Below are positions 9,806-19,323 of a stretch of 64,000 bases of DNA, piece after piece. Positions within the stretch are counted from its first letter, which is position 1, and each line of letters begins with the position of its first letter. The position numbers and the translations under genes are program-made. Where the stretch lies: positions 18,228,001 through 18,292,000 of the forward strand of contig BTRK01000004.1 in the NCBI GenBank assembly GCA_036245805.1, read 5' to 3'. Under the pieces are notes generated by a model that saw only the letters and a program-made list of their open reading frames with translations, was not told where the DNA came from and ran no database searches. The stretch is from Pristionchus mayeri (Eukaryota; Nematoda; Chromadorea; Rhabditida; Neodiplogasteridae).

Positions 9806-10625
9806 CACAGTGCGTATGATAGGTTCCCTGCACAGCTAAACCACTGAAGCGTCTCGAATTCTTCGGGAGTTGTGAGCAGAAGAATGGGACCGAAGACTAG
9901 ACCAATATTCAGAATGAGGCCAACGGTGTGGAGGTACATGCCGAACTCGACCTTCTAAATACTAATTGTGAACTCAACATTACCCTTCTTCAATGCGCGT
10001 GTTTATTTGATTTGTTTTGTATTTCAGCATGTGATACTTCGCGTCAATCATACGTAAGCAACTCCCTCGGGGATATAAATGGAACCTTCATGCTCCAGAT
10101 GTTCTCCTTCAATTGCAGTCGCAGACTCAGCGAGTATTCATCGGAGTGCCTTCTCAAATGATCAGTCAAAACGAGCCAAACGCCTTTCATTGTAGCGAAT
10201 GAGCCAGCGAAACCACTAAAATCGTTTGACCTTGTCATTTATTGAAGAATGGGGAACCTACAAAGGCGCAACAGACCTCTAACGCCCTCTAACGAACAGA
10301 CCTCTAACGCAAAACGCCGAAAGTTCGAAACAGACGGAACACTCAGAGTCTGTAAAAGCCTGACAGTCTTCTCTCTCTCAGCCTCCAAAATCGAAAAGCC
10401 CGCGAATGTGCAATACAGAGCCAGAAAATAGCGCTATTACCTTGTCGAGAAGTAAGTTATTTACTTTTGAAGAATGCCTACCTCGATGAATACAGCTAGG
10501 TAGTATACGACTTTGAATTGGCTGATCGCTTCCGATCGGACCAGTAGCATCAGCCAATAAGTCGCATTCTCCTGGCCATAAACAGTGAGCAGATCTGGAT
10601 CAGGGTAGATAAAACGCAGCTTCAT
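9806..10625 (-). pseudogene. Sre/Srb-type chemoreceptor remnant
   Basis: Three exon-like blocks on the minus strand. 10482-10625 runs from ATG through a hydrophobic VVYYLAVFIE to a GTAGGC donor. 10054-10215 follows a TTTTAG acceptor and encodes WFRWLIRYNERRLAR, then YSLSLRLQLKENIW. 9806-9951 has two hydrophobic stretches (GMYLHTVGLILNIGLVFGPILLL). The pattern Tyr-Ser-Leu-Ser...Arg...Gln...Glu-Asn is typical of Sra/Srb/Sre receptors. In this unit the middle block is frameshifted at an AAAA run (10168-10171 on +). Missing N- and C-terminal parts suggest a partial gene. Exact splicing could not be resolved. Confidence 0.5.
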
Positions 10626-11183
10626 AACACACTCCACACGTGGGAATGATAGTGAATAATACGATTGCGGCATCTTCATCATTTGAGGCACAGACGAATA
10701 ACAAATTTATTTCCTACTTACTAGTGATCACTTATTCCTAGCTGAACACTTCCATTTTTATGAGAATTCATGAATGTTATTGTACTAATTTCTGTCATTC
10801 CACACGCGGATCGTCCACTAGCGAGTGCTCGTTATACGCAATTAAATAGTCAAAATGTTGCCTTTACATCATTCGCATATTGATTGTTGGCTGATTCAAG
10901 GTAACGCTTTGTTTCAAAATTGTCACTTTTTTTTTTCGATACTCCACTCTTTAGTAACACTAGAGTAACATTAGAGTCTAAATTCAATTACACATTTGTT
11001 TTAATCGATTCTTTATTATTATCCATCTTCACTCTCTTCCTATTTGTCCGTTCGAAGAGGTCTACCGTTCCCTTCTTCCGTTCCTCCAATATTTGCCCGC
11101 CGACCTCAATGACTCGCAACACTTTTCACTGTCTTTCATCAATCGCAGACAAGCCAGTGACCTAAAATGCAGCAAACAGATGC
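10626..11183. other. Stretch without recognisable gene
   Basis: AT-rich, with a poly-T run near 10927 (ten T here, nine in unit 3). One 81-codon hydrophobic open stretch (10920-11165) starts inside the poly-T run and has no recognisable features. Counterparts are 31016-31573 and 51401-51957. Confidence 0.4.
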
Positions 11184-11493
11184 AAATTACAACGGAGAGA
11201 TTTGCACTGCGAATTCTACGAGGGCATGAGAGATTTGATCTTTGATCTTTCGATGGTGATAGTCTTGCAAGGATGGTACAAGAAGTTGGGCTTCACCCAC
11301 GATGTTACGCCACATGATCTAAATCAAGGGAGCGAAGGCGAGTGATCCTTGGACTTTGATCTTTGATCTCTCGTTTCTTCAGGTGAATTTGCCGCATGGC
11401 AACATTCAAGTCTTCACGGGTGATCTTCGCAAGGTCGTTGGCATCGAGGTCAAACGCATCTGGGATGAGATGAAGAAGGAAGGAATATTTTGA
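11184..11493 (+). CDS. Two-exon 3' gene fragment, unknown function
   Basis: An open segment with LQGWYKKLGFTHD (about 11265-11305) is followed by a possible GTTACG donor, a good CGTTTCTTCAG acceptor, and a terminal exon 11383-11493 encoding FTGDL...GIEVKRIWDEMKKEGIF. WYKKLGF resembles the LYEKLGF segment of GNAT acetyltransferases, but one short motif is weak evidence. No start or 5' part is visible, so this is a partial gene or pseudogene. A more decayed paralog is at 205-426 in the same unit. Confidence 0.3.
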
Positions 11494-11793
11494 AGAAGGT
11501 AGAGATGAGGGGACAGGGCTTCATAAATAAACGTGTTCATTCGAATCTGATGAAACGAAATATTTACACTTGTTATTGCACTTCATTCACGAAAAATAAA
11601 GAAAAAAATGTGGAAACAATTTGAAAAATTGTTTCTGTTTTGTACCCGTTCTCGCTGAGATCCCATTATCATATGGGCGCTATCCAAATGTTTTCCAAAG
11701 GCATTGCTGATCGCTTGTACATGTCATCAAACCTCAACGATCTTAAAGTATTTGACCGTGCAAAATAATAACTCATATCACCTAATTGACGCG

Positions 11794-11816
11794 AACCAAA
11801 CACCACATTCCCGTAT
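11794..11816 (+). promoter_or_regulatory. Shared Str upstream motif
   Basis: AACCAAACACC followed two bases later by ATTCCCGTAT, ending 61 nt before the ATG of the Str pseudogene. The same motif lies on the opposite strand upstream of Str gene 2. It is conserved beyond the surrounding sequence and is a candidate transcription-factor site. Copies are at 32184 and 52568. Confidence 0.55.
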
Positions 11817-11877
11817 ATATATCATATTAACGATACAGTATCTGCATATTATCAGACGTCCTCATTCACTCCACAGG

Positions 11878-13648
11878 ATGCAGCTGACAGCCATTGGTGA
11901 AGCGATTGTCGACGCATATTCCGGTAAATTCAAGATTAAATTTCCTTGAGGTACCACATATTCAGTGGGCGGAATCCTGACGAACTTCCTGCTTCTCTAC
12001 GCCATTCAACGTTTCTCCCGACAGTCGGTCGGCACCTACAAGTATCTGCAGTATTCGACATCTTCCTCACAATACTTCATCGCCTTACGAATCCAGTATG
12101 CGACATGAAAGACAATGCAATATGGTAAAGTGCACTCTTGCAGACTGTCGTGATAGTTGATGATCTTTTCGGTGTGGTCACCGACAATGGGCTCGAGAAC
12201 AGAGTAAGTGCTACTAGGATTTAAACATACAAATGGTCTGCATCAACTTTTCAGCAGATAACGGGAGCGTACTGCTCTTTCTTCACTGTGCCATTCGGTC
12301 TGATGAATATCCATTTCCTTTATCGGTTGGGGACGCAGAAAATCGATCTTAAAAACAAAAAAACATATACTAAAAAAATATACTAATTCTTAGGTTCTGG
12401 GCAATTCGACATCCGGAAAAAATCATCTTGTTCTCAAATAAGAAGTTTATCGCTCTCCTCACCATGGCGCCTGTCGTCATTTTCGTCGCATGGTATTACA
12501 AATAATTTCCCATGAATCGCGATTTTTGCAAAGGTACATCGTGTGCACTCGCATTACGTCGGGAGATCATGATGAGATCGGGAAAATTCTTCTCTGTGAG
12601 GAATACTTCAGACGGTACGGGAAGAAGATCAGAGATGGCTGGATGCTCTCTAACTTCTCGGTGAGAATCGACCACCTCGTTATCCTACTTACCCTTGTTA
12701 CGCAGCTGCGAATTACCGATGTTCCTTGGAGCTTTCGTTTAGTTAGTCGCGATGACATGATATTGCTCATGCGCATAATTGGTGGTTAGCCTATCTGCTT
12801 ACGTACAGCAAATTGTGATGATATCTCTGCAATTTCTCGTTTGCAAGCCCACGCAATACAGAACACCGGAATGACGTCCAATTTTAAACTATGAGTATAT
12901 TGCATATGATATTCAATAATAAAAATACGTTCAACAACTGCAGGAGAAGGACGGAATGCGTATACGGGCGTTCATTTCGATGATCACGCTGGACGTGGTT
13001 ATGATCATCTCTTTCTCCATTGCCATCACTCTGGCCGGACTGACCTACCACTACATTTCCCTCGCCGACACCAAGTTCATCGGCCACGATCAATCTCCAG
13101 TTCAAGCTGCTTATTGCTGTCTGCGCACAGGTAAAATCTTGGTGAATTCAGACGCCAAAAATGGTGCACTCAGACATTCGTTCCGCTCGTGTTCGTGTAC
13201 CTCCCGTACACGGGGGTCAACAACCTCACCGTGATGCGTGTACCTGCTTATCCCGTAGATCGGTATGCATTTGCACATTTCCATGCTGCAAAATCAGAAC
13301 TAGAAAAGTAATACCACGGATTCTTCATTATCATCACTCTCTCGAAATTGGGCCCGTCTAGAGAGTTCGCAATGAAGAAATTAAGAGACGGTCGCCCGAA
13401 TATCGAACTCTAATAAGCCTGATTTGCATATTTGGAGGGTTTGCATGCATCTGACACCTTGTTTCCCCCTCTGGGACGTTCTCGTCATCATCGTCCTCAT
13501 CCGAGACTACCGAGAGGGAGTCATCTCACTCGTCAGGAAGAAGAAGGTCATCGACACCAAGACGACCGTATGGAAAACCGTGTCCACTGCGGCCCCTGTG
13601 ACAATTGTAACCCCTTCTGCTCATGAAGCTGCCAGCAGATTGGATTAG
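11878..13648 (+). pseudogene. Str-type chemoreceptor pseudogene
   Basis: Nine blocks match Str gene 2 exon for exon: 11878-11923, 11966-12095, 12144-12203, 12255-12325, 12394-12492, 12534-12660, 12944-13130, 13174-13262, 13438-13648. Seven have identical lengths. Block 2 lacks 13 nt between KYL and FDIF in TM2 (near 12049), and block 7 lacks 2 nt near 13074, so the middle of the protein is out of frame. The last acceptor is TTTGGAG. TM1, the YRFWAIRHPEK region and the C-terminal RDYREGVISLVRKKK are well preserved, so the decay is recent. It is convergent with Str gene 2. Confidence 0.85.
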
Positions 13649-14754
13649 ATAGATCAACAACTTTTATTAAATTATTGTGCATTCCCTGTATGCCATGTGA
13701 GTCTATATGATTTCCTCCTTGAAATATTAGTTGCTCCAAATGAGGATGTTTGCGTAGAATCGGGCGGAACCTAGCAGAGATTAAAAACCACAATGCTCTG
13801 TGTTTCGGAGCTATCGAAGGTGCTAGATACGATTGGCACATCCACTTCGCTTACAACACATACGTTAGCTCGATTCTGCTCGATTCTTAAGCAAACGATC
13901 TCACACACGTGCTTCGCCAGTTCTGTTAGTGTGCATATTCCTTACATCTCGCATAGATCGTATGTGTCACCTTCCCTCGCCATTCGACCGGTCGAGAGAG
14001 TGCATAAAATGAAGAGAGCGTGGCATCGTGTCTCGAGCTTTACTGGCATCCCGTTAGTTATGTTTACAAGGCCAATCATCGTATTTAATATTGTATTTGT
14101 CGCCTACTGGCATCACCCATACTATTTGTCAGCCCAATAGAATAGAATAAAATAGAATAGAGCCCAATATATTTGTCAGCACAATATATTTTTCAAATGC
14201 ATGATAAAGTTTGCTAGTGTATCATGATATTTATGTTTATAAGGTAGGAAGACGAAAACATCGCGAAGCGAAAGATATAGACTCTTACTCCTTTCTACAA
14301 TTACACAGAAACAAGAGACCGACTAGGAAATCAAGCTGAATAAGGGAAGGATATAGTTGGTTGTAAAATAATGCAGCACGGTAGAGAATGGGTACTCCCT
14401 AAGGTGAAATGTGTCGATCCCTGGGAGGATCTCGCCAGTATGTACATCGTTATTTAGGAAAAGGAGGTGATTTGAAGATTTGGATCACAACAAAACAACT
14501 TTAAATGGAGGGACGGAAGGCAAATGATTGCTCGAAGGTCTCGAAAGAATACCAGAGTGACAGAGTCGAAGGAGTCTTTTGATTTCCCGGAGTCTTCCGA
14601 AGTCAAAAGACATTTGGGGCACACAGAAAAGCTACGCGAGATAAATATCGAACGACTAATATTTCAATGAGGGAATCATATGGATGCACACTCGAATAAT
14701 ACAGGGGAATTTGGAAGAATTGATGTGGAGATTGTAGAAAGGTGGATACTCTAT
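13649..14754. other. Intergenic region between two convergent Str genes
   Basis: Contains the 250-bp dispersed repeat (13973-14224) and a hairpin near 14574-14611 (GTCTTTTGA pairing with TCAAAAGAC). No gene is recognised. Counterparts are 34039-35143 and 54424-55531; unit 3 has a 2-nt gain near 55131. Confidence 0.5.
13973..14224. repeat. Dispersed 250-bp repeat, copy downstream of Str pseudogene
   Basis: Partner of 9535-9781. Contains a 43-codon hydrophobic open stretch starting MKRAWHRVSS that is frameshifted in the partner and in unit 2 (1-nt deletion near 34455), arguing against coding. Counterparts are 34363-34613 and 54748-54999. Confidence 0.7.
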
Positions 14755-17700
14755 CTATTCCACTCTGCTGGCTGCTTCATGCGAAGAAGGAATTACGGTC
14801 GTCAGAGGGAGCACAGTCGACACGGTTTTCCATACGGTCGTCTTGGTGTCGATGACCTTCTTCTTCCTGACGAGTGATATGACTCCCTCTCGGTAGTCTC
14901 GGATGAGGACGATGATGATGAGGGCGTCCCAGAGGGGGAAACAAGCTGTCAGCTGCATGCACACACTACAAATATGGTGATGAGGCTTATTAGAGCTCGA
15001 AATTATTGCTATTGTCTCGTCATTTTGAACACTCTCTAGACCGGCGATTGAGTAATGATAATGAAAAATCCGTAGTACCATTTCTCTAATGCTTATGATT
15101 TTATAGCCTCGATGGTCGAAATAGTCTAATGCATACCGATCTACAGGATAAGCAGGCACACGCAGCACTGCGAGGTTGTTGACCCCCATGTATGGAAGGT
15201 ACACGAAGACGAGCGGAACGAATGTCTGAGTTCACCATTTGTTTGCCCAGCGAACATGGAGTAGTAGTTGAAGTGACGTTTTTACCTGTGCGCAGACAGC
15301 AATGAGCAGCTTGAACTGGAGATTTATCGTGGCCGAGGAAATCTTCGTGTCGGCGAGGGTAATGTAGTGGTAGGTCAGTATAGCCAGAGTGATCGCAATG
15401 GAGAACGAGCCGATCATGATGACGTCCAACGTGAGCATCGAAATAAACCCTAATGTTCGCATTCCGTCCTCCTCCTGCGGTGGTTGCCCGTTGTTTCAGA
15501 ATTAAATAGCATATGCAGAATAATAATGATATTCAATTGCACGGAATTCCGACATGCGTGGTCTTGCAATCGAAAAATCTACATGCGTGGGCTTGCTAAC
15601 GACTAATTTACTTGTGTGGGCTTAACAAGTAATTTCAGATGAATCTTTACAATTCGTTCTACGTACGTTGGCATGCTAGCCACAAATTATGCGCTTGAGC
15701 AATATCATCCCGGTACAGACGCTACAAACTCTACGTAGGCATACCGTAACTCGCAACTGTAAATATCATCACGACGAGCTCGTTGCTCACCGAGAAGTTG
15801 ACGAGAATCCAACCATCTCTGATCTTCTTCCCGTACCGTCGGAAGTATTCCTTATACAGACGAATGGTGCCAATCTCGTCGTGTGCTCCCGACATGATAC
15901 GAGTGCAGATGAGATGCCTAGGAGAAAGAATGAATAATGGACGGAAGGTGGACAGTGCGTATTGAATTGTGGCACCGGATCGTATTGGGGTGTCCGGAAA
16001 GTTCGTATAATGCTTCGGAAAAAAGTCAGTTCGCGATCAAATGCAGTGATTGCGCAATCTGATTGTCAACAATGTATTGCATCATTCTGACGTTGAGTAG
16101 TGAGAGGATTTAATCAGTCTCCTAGTTGCTACATTGATTCTTGTGATGGACTCCCATCTCTACCTCCGAGCAGTTTCATTTCATTACTACCGTCTTGGCC
16201 GATCCGTGAAGGAGGCCCACTGTGCCCTGGCCCAGTCGGAAGGAGCTGACGCCCCCTCCATACCCTTCTGCTATAAGTGGTTCTCCCGCTTCAAGAAAGG
16301 GGAGTTTGGTCTCGATGATCAACCCCGCTCTGGATGCCCTCCCTCCCTCGATCAGCCTCTCGTTCTCCGCACACTGAAGCGCAAGCCCATGGCCAGTGTG
16401 CGTGAGTTGAAGAATGATACTGGTACTCCCAGATCAACGGTGTCCGATATCCTCCATCGATCTGGGAAGAAGCCGAAACTCCCACAAGTGATTCCCCATG
16501 ACCTCTCCCCCGAACAGCTGAAAAATCGTGTTCAAGTCTGTCGGTAATTACTCCATCGTAGATCCAATCTTCGACGGGTCAATTCCATCATCGCTACAGA
16601 TGAGAAGTGGATCACGTACGATAACCCTGTGAGGAGACTGCAATGGGTGGATGCAGATGAGAAGCCCACGCCCGTCCCGAAGAAGGAAGAGCACGGAAAG
16701 AAGGAAATCCTCTGCTTCTTCTTCTCAGTGCTCGGTCCCATCTACTGGGAGATCCTCGCCCCTGGCACCAGCATCAATGCCGACCTCTTCTCTGAACAAC
16801 TGGAAGATGTCGCGATCAGAGTCCCTCCCAGACTCCTGAACCAGGGCAAAATTCTTCTTATGATGGACAATGCTCGCCCACATCGAGCGAAGATGACCCA
16901 GAAGAAAATGGACGAGCTGAAGATCGAGAGGATTCCCCATCCACCGTATTCCCCGGATATCTCCCCATGCGACTACCACTGCTTCCGCTCTCTCTCTGAC
17001 TTCTGCAAAGGAAAGAAGTTCAAGAATCGAGATGAAGTTGTGAGGGCTTTCGTGAACTGGGCGGTCTCGAAGAAACCCGCATTCTGGAAGAGAGGCCCTG
17101 CCCAATCGCTGGAGGGAGGTAGTGAGAAAGAAGGGGGCATACATTGGTCACTGAGAATTGTAAAGCATTGAATAAAAAATAAAAACAAAAAATTATACGA
17201 ACTTTCCGGACACCCCAATATATTCAAATCAAATTATACGAGACTATAAAATTGGATGTAATACCATGAGACGAAAACGGAGATGGGCGCCATGGAGATG
17301 AGTGCGATAAACTTCTTATTTGAGAACAAGATGATTTTCTCCGGGTGTCGAATTGCCCAGAACCTAGGAATTCATATTTTTGCAAATCGATTTTCTGAGT
17401 TCCAAACCGATAGAGGAAGTGGATGTTCATCAAAGCGAATGGCACGGTGAAGAAAGCGCAGTACGCTCCGGTTATCTCCTTGATGCGGATCGTTTGCATG
17501 TTCAAATCCCCGTAGCACTTACTCTATTCTCAAGCCCAGTATCGGTGACCACCCCGAATATAGCATCAATTATTACAACAGTCTGCAATTTTAGAGATAC
17601 AATTGCGTTTTTAATGACTTTTACCGGATTAGTTAGGCGATGGATTATGGTGAGGAAAATGTCGAAAGAAGCGAATATGGCCAACAGATACTTGTAGGTT

Positions 17701-17854
17701 CCGACCGACTGTCGGGAGAAACGTCGAATTGCGAAGAGAAGCAGGAAGTTTGTGAGGATTCCACCCACTGAAAATGCGAACTTCGTGGAAATTTCATCTT
17801 GAATTTACCGTAATGTGCATCGACAATAACATCTCCAACCGTTGAAAGCAGCAT
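14755..17854 (-). CDS. Str-type 7TM chemoreceptor, Str gene 2 (344 aa, 9 exons, mariner in intron 5)
   Basis: Exons on the minus strand: 17854-17809, 17767-17625, 17582-17523, 17478-17408, 17363-17265, 15917-15791, 15474-15286, 15225-15137, 14965-14755. They total 1035 nt with no stop before TAG. Marks: NFLLLFAIRRF (TM1), GTYKYLLAIFASFDIFLTI (TM2), FTVPFALMNIHFLYRFWAIRHP (TM3 and after, about residues 93-114, the R codon split by intron 4), TLDVIMIGSFSIAITLAIL (TM5), CFPLWDALIIIVLIRDYR (TM7). These fit the Str family, and its usual length is near 340. Intron 5 (15918-17264) contains a complete mariner; without it the intron would be about 111 nt. The exon 4 acceptor ATCAAG is poor (the pseudogene has TTTTCAG), so exon 4 splicing is the least certain step. 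A shared upstream motif lies 51 nt before the ATG. Confidence 0.85.
15985..17218 (+). mobile_element. mariner transposon (1234 bp)
   Basis: Perfect 27-bp terminal inverted repeats start TTGGGGTGTCCGGAAAG (15985-16011 and 17192-17218). TA duplications are at 15983-15984 and 17219-17220. Size, ends and TA target are those of mariner. It is inserted antisense in intron 5 of Str gene 2. Confidence 0.97.
16146..17154 (+). pseudogene. mariner transposase (DD34D) with stop and frameshift
   Basis: The N-terminal helix-turn-helix part contains RLGRSVKEAHCALAQ, WFSRFKKGEFGLDDQPRSG and the SLDQPL linker. The catalytic part has TDEKWITYD, MMDNARPHRA and PPYSPDISPCDYHCF. The catalytic Asp codons are at 16599, 16866 and 16971; the last two are 34 residues apart, the mariner D,D34D spacing. 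An in-frame TAA at 16545-16547 (residue 134) splits it. Near 17095-17098 the frame shifts: the conserved LPNRW...KKGAYIGH end is read from 17098 to TGA at 17152-17154, and about three codons seem lost there. Start taken at MDSH; an upstream ATG (16134) adds four residues. All catalytic Asp residues persist, so death is through the two frame lesions. Confidence 0.92.
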
Positions 17855-17905
17855 CCTATGGAGAGGATGGAGAAGACTGCGGATATGCAGATACTCTACC
17901 GTAAT

Positions 17906-17928
17906 ATACGGGAATCAGGTGTTTGGTT
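17906..17928 (-). promoter_or_regulatory. Shared Str upstream motif, proximal to Str gene 2
   Basis: On the minus strand reads AACCAAACACC, two bases, then ATTCCCGTAT, with 51 nt between it and the ATG at 17854. Its position relative to the start is like that of the motif before the Str pseudogene. Copies at 38295 and 58683. Confidence 0.55.
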
Positions 17929-18127
17929 GGCGCCAATTAGATGACTTCGAGACGATGTGTTCATAGACTAATGTGAGATGTCGTCGTGCTATTCCATCTT
18001 AGCACATATATATATACTGTATTACGAATGGCATTCATTTAATTTCCTGATGCGTAAGGAATGGTGAATGATATTTCCATAACATCTTTTTATGGAAATA
18101 GTAATGCAGCGCCAGTATTATTAGATG

Positions 18128-18150
18128 ATACGGTAATGAGGTGTTTGGTT
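18128..18150 (-). promoter_or_regulatory. Shared Str upstream motif, distal copy
   Basis: Same motif with ATTACCGTAT in the second half, about 220 nt further upstream and in the same orientation as the proximal copy. It may be a second site or a leftover promoter of a deleted Str copy. Copies at 38517 and 58905. Confidence 0.5.
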
Positions 18151-19323
18151 CGTTGCGATCAAGTGACGTTGTGGAGAGATGTTATTTCTGAAAGATGATC
18201 ACTTGCGGTACAGATGAAAGGTATGTATAGAGACCGCAGGCTCCGCCCACTTAGGAGGAGAAAGAGGCGCGTCGAAATCTGGCTTTCGAAATGACGCAGC
18301 GAATGCTTATCCAAAAAATATTGAAAAAATATTTTTGGGTACGTCTAACTAGTGTCTATAAACGACAGGGTGCCCGTCATGTATTATCTTATCAGAAATA
18401 TCTAAAAAAGATCGATTTAGGGTTCATGATAGGGAAATGGGAAGGTTCCGACGACAATTCTTAACACGGGCATGGTGTGATGAATAGTTACTGCTTTTAG
18501 GCGTCGATTGACACCGAGAACGTATTTTTAGGATTTTTTCCGATTAATCATTTAATTTCAAAGGTTCAAGAGCGTGCGCTAATGGAACTGCAAAGGGGTG
18601 GTGCTTCCTCTCTCCTTTCTCGCTTGTCTCTCACCCGGCGCGTGCAGAGAGCGCGCGCTCTAGAGGACCTTTGCCTTTCCTCTCCACCTCGAGCCAAGCT
18701 CGATGCGAAGCTATGCTCAAACTTTTGGAGAAACGAGGCAGAGCGGGCTCCGCCCGCTTCGCCCTCGTCCCGATTTCGACTACCTTTCCGTTGTGACTCT
18801 TTCGAGGTGTTTTTGGGCCATAACTCGAGTCAAAGATACGATATCGCCAAACGGCAAAAAGTATGACCTTATTTAACCTCAAAGGGATACATTAGACCCA
18901 CAAATGACCCTGCCAAAGCATTTCGGTCACCCACCTTGCGGTATCTAGCTATGTAGCTGAAACCTCGAGGAATCTCTTCGATAAATGGTGTAGAAGCTGA
19001 TAAAAGAGAGCTGTCTTGTTCATACGGATCATTTTGAATGACCAATGAGTCTAAGTTACTATCAAGTCGTTCGGGAAACGCAGACAAATAATCAATAAAC
19101 ATCTTCAGATGTGCTCAGCATGTGTATACCCTTAAAATGTAACTAAATCAAATGATTACTAAATTATAATAAATGAGCATGCCCACAGGCGTTGCTCCTT
19201 CTTTCCATCTTACTTTCGATCGTAAATGAGCACATCCGTCTGTCAATGGACGCTTCCGTTCATTCCTCTTACTCTTCATTTATTCAGGAACGCGTCATTC
19301 GTGCATTTCTTTCCATTGTTACC

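Larger units (their letters stand above)
17855..19323. other. Intergenic region between Str gene 2 and the coiled-coil gene
   Basis: Divergent promoter region. It holds the two minus-strand copies of the shared Str motif, a hairpin at 18071-18097 (ATTTCCATA pairing with TATGGAAAT), a GC-rich stretch at about 18580-18790 with the palindrome GCGGGCTCCGCCCGC (near 18742), and a related GGCTCCGCCC near 18239. No gene recognised. Open stretches here lack splice or family support. Counterparts are 38244-39712 and 58632-60100. Confidence 0.5.

Noticed and set aside
10920..11165. 81-codon hydrophobic frame
   Set aside because: Begins inside a poly-T run whose length varies between units, with no acceptor, donor or family motif.
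13793..14140. 115-codon frame with a hydrophobic end (MKRAWHRVSS)
   Set aside because: Frame is not conserved in the related repeat at 9535 and is changed by a 1-nt deletion in unit 2.
14755..15204. Single 149-codon exon
   Set aside because: Paralog comparison places a 171-nt intron with matching phases inside it; it is better read as exons 8 and 9 of Str gene 2, with the open intron noted as a finding.
16545..16547. Mariner in-frame stop removed by splicing
   Set aside because: Although GTAA follows CG there, no acceptor is placed to restore the conserved LLHRRSNLRRV region, which directly follows the stop in the same frame.
16725..17144. 139-codon minus-strand frame
   Set aside because: Antisense of the mariner catalytic region.
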